Shown: one piece after another, positions 14,290 through 21,309 of the stretch
Layout of the letters: each line of letters starts with the position of its first letter
Numbering within the stretch: position 1 is the first letter of the stretch
The notes under the pieces: model-generated
Seen by the model: only the letters and a program-made list of their open reading frames with translations
Database searches by the model: none
What the model was told of the DNA's origin: nothing
DNA from: a virus
Reading direction: 5' to 3' (one strand)
Virus record (IMG/VR): IMGVR_UViG_3300005936_000003
Coordinates: 1-36,784 of that record
Length of the DNA stretch: 36,784 bases
Translations under genes and position numbers: made by a program

Positions 14290-14499
14290 ATGAAACTATC
14301 AGAAAAAATTACAGCAGTATTAAAAGAAATGGACAGAGAAAAAGAGAACATTAATAGTTCTTCTAGTATAGCTAGAGATAGTTGTGAGCTTTATTCTGAC
14401 AAGGAATATTTTAACTTTGAGGTTGAAATAGCAAAAACTAAATTAGACGCATTAAATGAGCTTTTAGAAAAATTAATAAAATTGCTTTTGTATATGTAA
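14290..14499 (+). CDS. Small coiled-coil hypothetical protein (69 aa)
   Basis: Starts at ATG 14290 (MKLSEKITAVLKEMDREKEN). A longer reading from 14230 runs through the promoter and is rejected. 69 aa, helical, with a Leu-rich end (LNELLEKLIKLLLYM) that could contact a membrane or pair as a coiled coil. First gene of the unit driven by the 14230-14258 promoter. Confidence 0.6.
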   Translation: MKLSEKITAVLKEMDREKENINSSSSIARDSCELYSDKEYFNFEVEIAKTKLDALNELLEKLIKLLLYM

Positions 14500-14550
14500 A
14501 TATTAAAATTTGTACTATAACATTAAAAGTAATTAAAACGATTAGGAATT

Positions 14551-14748
14551 ATGGAAGAATTATTCGACTTAATGGACAAACAGTTAGAAACTCTTAACGA
14601 GTTATCAGTAAGAAAGCTAAACCCAAAGGCAGAGGCTATTGAGACTTTAGAGAATGAGATTTACCTAGCAGGACTTTATGATAGGGACTACTCAGTAAAC
14701 AAGTTGACTAATGTGTTGAACTATATAAAGGGACAGGATGGAAACTAA
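14551..14748 (+). CDS. Small hypothetical protein (65 aa)
   Basis: 65 aa, acidic and helical (MEELFDLMDKQLETLNELSV onward). It overlaps the next gene by 11 bases. No domain recognised. Lies between the 14290 gene and the exonuclease in one operon. Confidence 0.55.
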   Translation: MEELFDLMDKQLETLNELSVRKLNPKAEAIETLENEIYLAGLYDRDYSVNKLTNVLNYIKGQDGN

Positions 14749-14941
14749 TATAATGTACGAGGGTTTGGAATTTACAATACAATATGATTTAATACCAGCA
14801 GAGAATGGAAGCTATGACATAGAACCATTTGAAAAAGGTGTAGATATAAACGGAATTAGCTTAGGTGGTAACTGTGTAGACTTTATGCTAAATGAAAGAA
14901 CCACTAGAATACTAAAAAGATTAATACTAGAGAAGTTATGA
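14738..14941 (+). CDS. Small hypothetical protein (67 aa)
   Basis: 67 aa, an acidic alpha/beta protein (METNIMYEGLEFTIQYDLIP onward) ending in a basic helix (RILKRLILEKL). It overlaps both neighbours, including the exonuclease start by 4 bases (ATGA). No domain recognised. Confidence 0.55.
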   Translation: METNIMYEGLEFTIQYDLIPAENGSYDIEPFEKGVDINGISLGGNCVDFMLNERTTRILKRLILEKL

Positions 14942-15654
14942 TATTACTTGTAGACGCAGATAGCCTAGTATGGTCAAGCTGCTACAGACAAAGAGAAACC
15001 GCAGAAGACACTCCATTCTTTGATACATTAGAAGAGGCTGCTGTAAAGTTTGATGATCATCTTATGAGGATAATTAATCAAATAGAGGAGATACATCCTG
15101 TTGATTTAGTAACTTTGTTCAATAACTCTAAGGGTAACTTTAGAAAGCATCTTTCAGCAGACTACAAAGCCAATAGGAAGAATGCAAACATTCCTCCATT
15201 ATTAGGACAACTACACGACTACATAACTAAGGAGTATGACTCTAAGAGCTATCCAGGAGTAGAGACTGATGATGTAGTAGCTAAGGCTTGGTTTGATGCC
15301 TGCAAAGAAGTAGGCAGAGATGGTGTTATGATAGTAAGTATAGACAAGGACTATAAGCAGTTCCCTTGTCTTATGTATAACTACCACCCTAAGCATCAAT
15401 GCGTACACGATATAACAGAAGAAGAAGCCTTGTATAATTTCTATGAGCAAATGATAGTTGGAGACACAGCAGACAACGTTAATTTCTGTAGGGGATATGG
15501 TGTTAAGTTTACTGAAAAATACTTAGTTGATTGTGTAACTAAATATCAATATACCAAAAAAGTGTATGAGTTATTCAAGAAGATACATAAGTCTAAGGCT
15601 TACTTTAAGTACATACAATGTTATAACTTATTAAAGCTAAAGACTAGTTTTTAA
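14938..15654 (+). CDS. 5'-3' exonuclease (FEN/RNase H family)
   Basis: 238 aa; removes RNA primers and flaps and degrades 5' ends. Metal-binding acidic clusters are in family order: LVDADS at 3-8, GVETDDVV at about 107-114, SIDKDYKQF at about 134-142 and GDTADNV at about 174-180, followed by a short helix-hairpin-helix-like GYGVKFTEKYL. It pairs functionally with the ERF, SSB-like and RusA proteins. Confidence 0.88.
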   Translation: MILLVDADSLVWSSCYRQRETAEDTPFFDTLEEAAVKFDDHLMRIINQIEEIHPVDLVTLFNNSKGNFRKHLSADYKANRKNANIPPLLGQLHDYITKEYDSKSYPGVETDDVVAKAWFDACKEVGRDGVMIVSIDKDYKQFPCLMYNYHPKHQCVHDITEEEALYNFYEQMIVGDTADNVNFCRGYGVKFTEKYLVDCVTKYQYTKKVYELFKKIHKSKAYFKYIQCYNLLKLKTSF

Positions 15655-15741
15655 TTAGTATAATGACTATAATAACTAACATTAATGACTATAACAACCA
15701 TAATGATCATAATGACTAACATTAATAACAATAACAATTAG
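15655..15741. repeat. AT-rich degenerate repeat gap (ATAATGACTAAC-type units)
   Basis: The 87 bases between the exonuclease and methyltransferase genes are built of near-repeats of (T)AATGACTA and ACTAACATTAAT, ending AATAACAATAACAAT. No gene or clear promoter is visible; it looks like slippage-grown spacer. Confidence 0.6.
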
Positions 15742-16392
15742 ATGAAAATATTAAATTTATACGCTTGCTTAGGTGGGAATAGATACAAATGGGATGAAGT
15801 TACAGAAATAGAAGTGACTGCCGTTGAATTAGATTCTGAATTAGCGAGAATGTATCAAGAGCGTTTTCCTAATGATACAGTAATTATAGCAGATGCACAC
15901 CAATACTTATTAGAGCATTATAAAGAGTTTGATTTTATATGGTCAAGCCCTCCTTGTCCTACTCATTCAAGAGCAAGATATTGGAATAGCAGTAACTATG
16001 ATACAACAACACAAGCTGTATTTCCCGATATGAAGCTATACGAAGAAATACTTTTTTTACAACATTACTTTAAAGGAAAGTATGTGGTTGAAAATGTAAT
16101 ACCATTTTACACTCCACTAATAGAGGCAAAAAAAAGAGGTAGACATTTATATTGGACAAACTTTAATTTGCCAAACAACCTACAAGATAGGAGGTTTGCT
16201 ATTTCACAAACAAAGAATGAACTGCAAGAACTATGTAAATTTCATAAGATAGATTTATCTAACTACAATGGAACACAAAGCAAAGTCAAGGTAGGTAGAA
16301 ACCTAGTGGACTACGAAGCTGGAAAAACAATCTTAGAAACGGTAATGGGAATATTTAAAAAAGAAAACGAAAATCAAATACAGTTATTTTAA
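15742..16392 (+). CDS. DNA (cytosine-5) methyltransferase
   Basis: 216 aa; transfers methyl to cytosine C5. Motif I-like LNLYACLGGNRY (4-15), motif IV with the catalytic Cys in SSPPCPTHSRAR (about 67-78), and motif VI ENV (about 117-119). The C-terminal recognition part is short, so the enzyme is compact and reminiscent of stand-alone phage enzymes protecting their DNA. No partner restriction gene is nearby. Target sequence unknown. Confidence 0.85.
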   Translation: MKILNLYACLGGNRYKWDEVTEIEVTAVELDSELARMYQERFPNDTVIIADAHQYLLEHYKEFDFIWSSPPCPTHSRARYWNSSNYDTTTQAVFPDMKLYEEILFLQHYFKGKYVVENVIPFYTPLIEAKKRGRHLYWTNFNLPNNLQDRRFAISQTKNELQELCKFHKIDLSNYNGTQSKVKVGRNLVDYEAGKTILETVMGIFKKENENQIQLF

Positions 16393-16401
16393 AGCTAATA
16401 T

Positions 16402-16809
16402 ATGAAAACATTTATAATAATACTATCAGGATTGACATCCATAATGTCAATCTTAAAGCAAGTGGAAACAGATAATGATCCTACAGCCATAGGAGATAAT
16501 GGAGACTCTTATGGCATACTACAGATCCAAGACAGCGTGATAAGCGATGTCAATAGAGTTTACGGTACTAATTATGTACACGAAGATATGTTTAATGAAA
16601 AGGCATCAGAAGAAGTATTTAAGTTGTATCTTTGTTTAGGTAAGGAAATCTTCCTGAAGAAACATTGTAAGTTCCCTACAGAAGAACAGTTAGTAAGAAT
16701 GTGGAATGGAGGTATTTACAAGGGCTACACTTATAAGCAGACTAACAAGTATTACACAAAGTACCTAGATGTTAAAAGGAAAGAAGAAAGAGATAGTCGA
16801 AACAATTAG
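16402..16809 (+). CDS. Lysozyme/transglycosylase-like cell-wall enzyme
   Basis: 135 aa. An N-terminal hydrophobic stretch (KTFIIILSGLTSIMS) could be a signal peptide. Then QVETDNDPTAIGDNGDSYG (about 22-39) with the candidate catalytic Glu at about 22, ILQIQDSVISDVN, and WNGGIYKGYTYKQTNKYYTK as in small SLT/lysozyme folds. It lies in the replication module, far from the lysis cassette, so it may be exported through Sec for another purpose or be a second lysin. It overlaps the next gene by 41 bases. Confidence 0.7.
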   Translation: MKTFIIILSGLTSIMSILKQVETDNDPTAIGDNGDSYGILQIQDSVISDVNRVYGTNYVHEDMFNEKASEEVFKLYLCLGKEIFLKKHCKFPTEEQLVRMWNGGIYKGYTYKQTNKYYTKYLDVKRKEERDSRNN

Positions 16810-17080
16810 CGATGATATAGTTGACAGGAAAGAAAGAATACAAGAGTTCTTTAATATGGCAATGTATGATTTAGCAAACGATGTTCCAATGGAGGAGCTT
16901 CAAGATTTGTTAGAAAGCTATAAGCAGCTTGAGAAATATGAAGAGTGTGCAGGGATTATGAGAGCTATGGATGAGTATTCTTTTATAACTTACTACTACA
17001 ATGTAAATGATGGAGTAGACAAGTCAGACCTAATACAAATGGATTTTAATAAAGACAATAATAATAATAATAACAAATAA
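16769..17080 (+). CDS. Hypothetical acidic protein (103 aa) with Asn-run tail
   Basis: 103 aa, acidic and helical (DRKERIQEFFNMAMYDLAND, then MEELQDLLESYKQLEKYEEC). It ends in a run of Asn (DNNNNNNK) from an AAT/AAC microsatellite. It overlaps the transglycosylase gene by 41 bases and ends 7 bases before the DnaA-like gene. No domain recognised. Confidence 0.55.
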   Translation: MLKGKKKEIVETISDDIVDRKERIQEFFNMAMYDLANDVPMEELQDLLESYKQLEKYEECAGIMRAMDEYSFITYYYNVNDGVDKSDLIQMDFNKDNNNNNNK

Positions 17081-17087
17081 AACTGAT

Positions 17088-17603
17088 ATGATTAAATACA
17101 TTTACAATTATGTAAACCTAAAGATGGGTTTAGATATATCGAAAAATACTAGAGACAGAAAATATGTAGAAGCAAGAGCTGTTTTTTATTATCTATGTTT
17201 AACCAACACTAAACTTCCAAAGCTTACTATAGGTAAATATGTTGGTAGAAACCATTGTGCTGTTATACACGCAATGAGTAAAGTTCTACCACAAATAAAA
17301 GACAAAGAATTATTGCAAGCTTTAAATAATTTTAATTCGATTGATTTAATATCAAATGAAAGAGAATTGATAGCATCTAATAAAGAGGTAAAGACCTTAA
17401 CTAATGAGGTAATTAGATTAAACAATATTATAGAATCATTAGCACCAATAGAGGATAGTCATAATATCGTTAGAAGACTAAATTTATTAAACAGCAATCA
17501 ATTAGAGAGGGCTATGGAAAGAATAAACGCTATGTTATTTATGATAAGTAATGAGGTTGTAAGAACGGTATCTATTAATGAGATGGAAGGAGCAGAGCTA
17601 TAG
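17088..17603 (+). CDS. DnaA domain-IV-like DNA-binding protein
   Basis: 171 aa. Residues about 17-62 resemble the DnaA C-terminal helix-turn-helix that reads DnaA boxes: NTRDRKYVEARAVFYYLC, then TIGKYVGRNHCAVIHAMSKV, paralleling the family's R..Y..R....YL, IG..(F/Y)GGR(D/N)H and (T/A)V.HA. No AAA+ domain precedes it. The remainder is a helical coiled coil (EVKTLTNEVIRLNNIIESL), so it may dimerise on repeats. Candidate origin-binding or regulatory protein, located before the terminase genes. Confidence 0.72.
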   Translation: MIKYIYNYVNLKMGLDISKNTRDRKYVEARAVFYYLCLTNTKLPKLTIGKYVGRNHCAVIHAMSKVLPQIKDKELLQALNNFNSIDLISNERELIASNKEVKTLTNEVIRLNNIIESLAPIEDSHNIVRRLNLLNSNQLERAMERINAMLFMISNEVVRTVSINEMEGAEL

Positions 17604-17605
17604 CG

Positions 17606-17863
17606 ATGCGAAGAAAGAAGACACCTGTCAAACTAACTAACTGCAATTATAAAGCTCAAAAATGGTGCTTTAATAATGATTATAAAATATATGCAGTACT
17701 GGCTCCTGGTGGTTACACTATCAGTATTGATAATGCTCACAAGCATTATGATATTAAGGAAGTTCATAAAGCAGCAGACATAGATCAAGCTATATGGAAC
17801 TTATACGAGACAATATATAATAAGAAAAATAACAAGGAAAATAATAAGGAAAGTAACAAATAG
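17606..17863 (+). CDS. Hypothetical basic protein (85 aa) with Asn/Lys tail
   Basis: 85 aa. A basic N-terminus (RRKKTPVKLTNCNYKAQKW) leads into a small alpha/beta domain. The tail is a degenerate KNNKENNKESNK repeat generated by an AAT/AAC-like microsatellite. Starts 2 bases after the DnaA-like gene and ends 2 bases before terS. No domain recognised. Confidence 0.55.
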   Translation: MRRKKTPVKLTNCNYKAQKWCFNNDYKIYAVLAPGGYTISIDNAHKHYDIKEVHKAADIDQAIWNLYETIYNKKNNKENNKESNK

Positions 17864-17865
17864 AT

Positions 17866-18369
17866 ATGGCAATACCTAAAAAACATTCAGACACTATTAA
17901 GCCTACAGATGGCAGGAAAGCCAATGGCAAGAATAAGGCAGGGATTAAGACTGTTCAAGCACAGAAGTCTAATATGTCTCCCGCTAGACTTAATCAAGCT
18001 AAGAAAGACCAAATAGGTACTTATGCTTTAAAGGCTATGAAGAAAGTATTTGGCTCTGAAGAAGAGGCTTGGGAGATGTTAGCAGAGAAAGCGGTAGATA
18101 GCTTTGCTCATCTTAACTTACTATTTCAATATAGATATGGTAAGCCACTAGACAAGAAGGAAGACTCTGGAAGGACTCAGATTAAAGCTCCTGTTATTAA
18201 TTTCTATGCAGCACCTCAGCAGATACAAGATATGGCAGACACTATAGACGTGGACTCTGAAGATTTAGATATGGATATTAATGATGTAGAAGATATAGAT
18301 GAAGATATTAATGATATTGAAGATGTAGATGTTAACAACATCGAGGTGATAGATGAAGAAGAATTGTAA
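17866..18369 (+). CDS. terS: Terminase small subunit (probable)
   Basis: 167 aa; would recognise phage DNA and load the large subunit. A basic disordered N-terminus (KPTDGRKANGKNKAGIKTVQ) precedes a helical core at about 45-100 (GTYALKAMKKVFGSEEEAWE onward). The last 40 residues are an acidic near-repeat of DINDVEDIDED type. Position directly before terL supports the call. The acidic tail is unusual and arises from repeated GA(T/A) codons. Confidence 0.7.
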   Translation: MAIPKKHSDTIKPTDGRKANGKNKAGIKTVQAQKSNMSPARLNQAKKDQIGTYALKAMKKVFGSEEEAWEMLAEKAVDSFAHLNLLFQYRYGKPLDKKEDSGRTQIKAPVINFYAAPQQIQDMADTIDVDSEDLDMDINDVEDIDEDINDIEDVDVNNIEVIDEEEL

Positions 18370-18399
18370 AACATTTTGTTGTATTTTCAGTTATCTTAT
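18367..18399 (+). promoter_or_regulatory. Bipartite late element upstream of terL (TAAAAC-N15-CAGTTATCTTAT)
   Basis: TAAAAC at 18367-18372, then 15 bases, then CAGTTATCTTAT at 18388-18399, immediately before the terL ATG at 18402. The same two-part element with equal spacing precedes the 23307, 33077 and 36353 genes and, slightly altered, 34180. Confidence 0.75.
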
Positions 18400-18401
18400 A
18401 T

Positions 18402-19622
18402 ATGAGTGAAGCATTAACAGTAAACATACACCCTAAGTATCAAGTACTTTGGCATAATAAAAGTAGATACTACATAGTTACTGGGGGAAGAGGCTCGGGA
18501 AAGTCTTTTGGGGTAGCTATGTTCTTATTAAACCTAACATACGAGAGAGGACATAAAGTCCTCTTTACTCGTTATACTATGATGTCAGCACAGACCTCTA
18601 TTATTCCTGAGTTTATAGAGAAGATAGAAATGATGGGCGTAACTGAACAGTTTAGAATTACTAAGGATGAGATAATAAACCTGGAAACAGGAAGCTCTAT
18701 TATATTTAAAGGTATCCGCACATCTTCTGGGAACCAAACAGCAGCACTTAAATCTTTAAATGGAGTTACTACATTCGTACTAGACGAGTCAGAGGAACTT
18801 GTAGATGAAGAGGTATTTGATAAGATAGATTTCTCTGTTAGATCACAGCTTAAACAGAATAGATGTATATTAATACTTAACCCTACAACTAAAGAACATT
18901 GGATATATCAAAGGTTCTTCTTGCCTAATGCAATTGTAGATGGTTACAATGGACAACAAGAGGGTACTACCTTTATCCATACAGACTATAGAGACAACAA
19001 AGATAACCTATCAGCATCCTTTATAAAGCAAGTAGAGGGTATGAAGAGAGAAAGACCAGACAAGTATGAGCATATAATATTGGGGGGATGGCTCAGCAAA
19101 GCTGAAGGAGCCATCATCAGAAACTGGAGAGTAGGAGATTACTTACAACTAGAGAAGACTGTGTACTGTCAGGATTTTGGATTCTCAAAGGATTTAACAA
19201 CCTTAGTAAAACTAAGTGTAGATAAAGACAACAGAAGGCTATACGTTCGGGAGATCTACGGAAAAGCAGGTCTATCAACCTCTGAGATAGCTAGACTTAA
19301 TAAGATGGAATGTGGCTTAGACTTAATCATTGGAGACTCTAGTGAGCCTAGACTTATAAGCGAACTAAAAGCTTTAGACATAAACATTAAGCCTACTATA
19401 AAGAAGAAAGGCAGCATACTTAGTGGGATTGCATTAATGCAAGACTACGAGATCATAGTAGACAGAAGTAGTAAGGGAGTAATGAAGGAGTTTAATAACT
19501 ATGTATGGCAAGATAAGAATGAGAAACCAATAGATTCTTACAATCACTTTTGTGATGCTATTAGGTATGGCTTACAGTATTTAATACAAGGAAGCAACTC
19601 TGGAACTTATGTTATAAGGTGA
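18402..19622 (+). CDS. terL: Terminase large subunit (packaging ATPase/nuclease)
   Basis: 406 aa, full length for the PBSX/Terminase_3 type. Walker A GGRGSGKS (28-35); Walker B VLDESEE (about 124-130) with the catalytic Glu; nuclease-domain acidic residues in CQDFGFSKDL (about 256), IIGDSSEP (about 312) and NHFCDAIRYG (about 380-389). It drives DNA into the procapsid through the portal and cuts concatemers. Late-type element directly upstream; the stop runs into two near copies of the 16-bp repeat. The portal gene is not adjacent as it usually is: an accessory island and the tail genes follow. Confidence 0.95.
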   Translation: MSEALTVNIHPKYQVLWHNKSRYYIVTGGRGSGKSFGVAMFLLNLTYERGHKVLFTRYTMMSAQTSIIPEFIEKIEMMGVTEQFRITKDEIINLETGSSIIFKGIRTSSGNQTAALKSLNGVTTFVLDESEELVDEEVFDKIDFSVRSQLKQNRCILILNPTTKEHWIYQRFFLPNAIVDGYNGQQEGTTFIHTDYRDNKDNLSASFIKQVEGMKRERPDKYEHIILGGWLSKAEGAIIRNWRVGDYLQLEKTVYCQDFGFSKDLTTLVKLSVDKDNRRLYVREIYGKAGLSTSEIARLNKMECGLDLIIGDSSEPRLISELKALDINIKPTIKKKGSILSGIALMQDYEIIVDRSSKGVMKEFNNYVWQDKNEKPIDSYNHFCDAIRYGLQYLIQGSNSGTYVIR

Positions 19623-19654
19623 GCCTTAAACATAGTACCCCCTTAAACATAGTA
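19622..19654. repeat. Two near copies of the 16-bp dispersed repeat after terL
   Basis: At 19622-19637 and 19639-19654 the core CCTTAAACATAGTA appears twice (two mismatches each to ACTCTTAAACATAGTA), 17 bp apart, starting at the terL stop codon. Confidence 0.8.
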
Positions 19655-19670
19655 GCCCTAAATACAAAGA

Positions 19671-19692
19671 GCCTGGTACATACCAGGCTTCT
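19671..19692. terminator. Hairpin between convergent terL and the minus-strand gene
   Basis: GCCTGGTA-ca-TACCAGGC (19671-19688) flanked by AAGA and TTCTT. It lies between convergent genes, so it could act as a bidirectional terminator. The T-tract is short. Confidence 0.6.
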
Positions 19693-19729
19693 TCATACCT
19701 AGCCCCCAAGCTGGGACACAGCAGTAAAA

Positions 19730-19939
19730 TTAAACCGCTATTCCTTTTAATAATTCCTTACTGAACACCTCGAAAGAATGTTCCTCAGCACAGTTGCCAT
19801 CTTCCCAGATAACAGAATGAAGACTACCGTCTTCCATAAGTGTTAAATGAATACTTAGATCATCACTAAAGTTGACAACCTTTTCTGATAATGTTTTTAA
19901 TTTAATTTCTTCCATAATGTTTGACTTAATTTCTTCCAT
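19730..19939 (-). CDS. Small acidic minus-strand protein (69 aa)
   Basis: 69 aa, acidic (FSDDLSIHLTLMEDGSLHSV onward). The N-terminus carries a duplicated MEEIK(S/L) because the DNA CATTATGGAAGAAATTAA is repeated. The start may be at 19939 or at the second ATG (19915, 61 aa). It is one of only two minus-strand genes. Directly upstream of it lie five phased copies of the 16-bp repeat. That layout suggests a tightly controlled regulatory or host-takeover gene; function not recognised. Confidence 0.6.
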   Translation of the reverse strand: MEEIKSNIMEEIKLKTLSEKVVNFSDDLSIHLTLMEDGSLHSVIWEDGNCAEEHSFEVFSKELLKGIAV

Positions 19940-19959
19940 AATATTTATATTTATTTATT

Positions 19960-20101
19960 ACTCTTAAACATAGTAGGGGTGCTCAATGCTACTCTTAAAC
20001 ATAGTAGGGGTTAGTTTTTCCTCACTCTTAAACATAGTAGGGGTCAAAAACGGCACTCTTAAACATAGTAGGGTAAAAAAATGCTACTCTTAAACATAGT
20101 A
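19960..20101. repeat. Five-copy phased array of ACTCTTAAACATAGTA
   Basis: Exact copies start at 19960, 19991, 20024, 20055 and 20086 (steps 31, 33, 31, 31). The first three are followed by GGGGT, the fourth by GGGT; the stretch between copies is not conserved. The array lies just upstream of the minus-strand gene at 19730-19939. Even spacing of about three helical turns puts the copies on one face of the DNA, as in iterons, partition sites or operator arrays. Unit and spacer sizes do not fit CRISPR. Confidence 0.9.
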
Positions 20102-20117
20102 CCCTATTTTTGTTATC

Positions 20118-20207
20118 TAGATTCATTCTAAATAGTGCCTTAATTAGATTCATTCTAAATAATATGTTACCTGGACTCATTCTAAATAAGAAAATACATT
20201 CTAATAA
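20118..20207. repeat. Second array: TAGATTCATTCTAAATA-type repeats at 27-bp steps
   Basis: Copies at 20118-20134 and 20145-20161 are identical; 20172-20188 has two changes (TGGACTCATTCTAAATA). A degenerate fourth (CATTCTAATAA) begins at 20197. The step is 27 bp. It directly abuts the five-copy array but has unrelated sequence. No gene is visible here. Confidence 0.85.
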
Positions 20208-20316
20208 ATTAGGATATGTTATATTATTTATGTACACGCGCGCCTGCTTCATTATATAGATGTTTCACAAAGATAAAACCAGGCGTTAAAATAATTAGTA
20301 CAAAAAATGATCTAAA

Positions 20317-20348
20317 TTTGTATTAATACAAAAAAATGTTTATATTTG
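20317..20348 (+). promoter_or_regulatory. Bacteroidota promoter with palindromic operator
   Basis: -33 TTG at 20318-20320 and -7 TATATTTG at 20341-20348 (20 bases between). A perfect 16-bp palindrome, TTTGTATTAATACAAA (20317-20332), covers the -33 element and the spacer, an ideal place for a repressor. It serves the 20379 gene, whose ATG is 30 bases downstream. Confidence 0.75.
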
Positions 20349-20378
20349 ATCATTATTAACCACAAAAAAATAGAAACA

Positions 20379-20576
20379 ATGACAAAAGCAATCCAATTCA
20401 TCAAAACATTACCTTTAAAGGATAGGTATCGCATTAGCAAAAGCAACAAAGCATTCATCGTAATTAAGGAAGATAATAGCTATATTTTTACTAATGACCT
20501 GGTAAGATACCGACACGAGTACATAAAAAGAAACGGATGTTTTGCCGCGATCAGTACATTAATTAATGAGATATAA
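20379..20576 (+). CDS. Small hypothetical basic protein (65 aa)
   Basis: Starts at ATG 20379 (MTKAIQFIKTLPLKDRYRIS). An in-frame TTG at 20346 lies inside the -7 element and is rejected. 65 aa, basic, alpha/beta (AFIVIKEDNSYIFTNDLVRY). First gene of the 20379-21803 unit, controlled by the palindromic promoter just upstream. No domain recognised. Confidence 0.6.
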   Translation: MTKAIQFIKTLPLKDRYRISKSNKAFIVIKEDNSYIFTNDLVRYRHEYIKRNGCFAAISTLINEI

Positions 20577-20595
20577 TAATATAAACAAATAAGAT

Positions 20596-21306
20596 ATGGA
20601 AAACATAAAAGTTAAAACAATCCTCAGTAAAGGAAACACTAACGCCAAAACTGCAAAAAATAGCTTAGAAACATTTATAATGTACTTAAGTCCTTATAAT
20701 TTAAACAGTAAAGGAATCAATATCTGCCCTAAGGCGTCCAAGGGCTGCGCTGCAGCCTGCCTGTATACCGCTGGCCGCGGTGCATTTTCTAATGTGCAAA
20801 AAGCAAGACAAAATAAAACAGAGCACTATCTGAATGATAAAAAAGCTTTTGTTCTGCAGTTATCATATGAGATTTTAAAGCAATACACCAAAGCAAAGAA
20901 ACTAAACAAGAAAATAGCATTTAGATTAAATGGAACCTCAGACATTGATTTTATTTATTTGTTGCAAAAATATGCTGACTTAGATGTTAGCACTTTAAAG
21001 GATTTTGCGGTTTTTTATGATTATACCAAGATTTTAGGCAAAGCAAAAAAGTACTTAGGTCACCCTAATTACTTTTTAACATTTAGTAGGGCTGAGGATA
21101 ATGACAAAGAAACCAATGAAGCAATAGGTTTACGCATTAATGTTGCAGCCGTCTTTGGTGGAGACCTACCTACAATGTACAAAGGTGCAAAAGTAATTAA
21201 TGGAGATTCCTCGGATATTCTAATGATTTACAATAAAGGAGTCATATTAGGGCTTAAGGCAAAAGGAAAAGCTCGCAAAGATACAAGCGGCTTTGTAATA
21301 AATTAA
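20596..21306 (+). CDS. Conserved phage protein with Cys cluster (GP88/DUF7227-like)
   Basis: 236 aa. Conserved block INICPKASKGCAAACLYTAG (about 41-60), with three Cys followed by RGAFSNVQKARQNKT, then IAFRLNGTSDIDF (about 114-126). The pattern CP.A..GC...CL..AGR....ARQNKT...RLNGTSD resembles a widespread phage family whose function I do not know. The Cys triad suggests a metal or iron-sulphur site. It lies in the accessory island, and codon use around the Cys block is richer in G and C than the neighbours (GGCTGCGCTGCAGCCTGC), hinting at separate acquisition. Confidence 0.65.
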   Translation: MENIKVKTILSKGNTNAKTAKNSLETFIMYLSPYNLNSKGINICPKASKGCAAACLYTAGRGAFSNVQKARQNKTEHYLNDKKAFVLQLSYEILKQYTKAKKLNKKIAFRLNGTSDIDFIYLLQKYADLDVSTLKDFAVFYDYTKILGKAKKYLGHPNYFLTFSRAEDNDKETNEAIGLRINVAAVFGGDLPTMYKGAKVINGDSSDILMIYNKGVILGLKAKGKARKDTSGFVIN

Positions 21307-21309
21307 ACT

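Noticed and set aside
19960-20101. CRISPR array
   Set aside because: Repeats are 16-20 bp and the intervening stretches only 11-13 bp, copies also occur singly and inside a gene, and there are no cas genes.
20028-20252. Minus-strand open frame encoding FRMN repeats
   Set aside because: It is a translation of the two repeat arrays in the reverse strand and has no gene-like composition.
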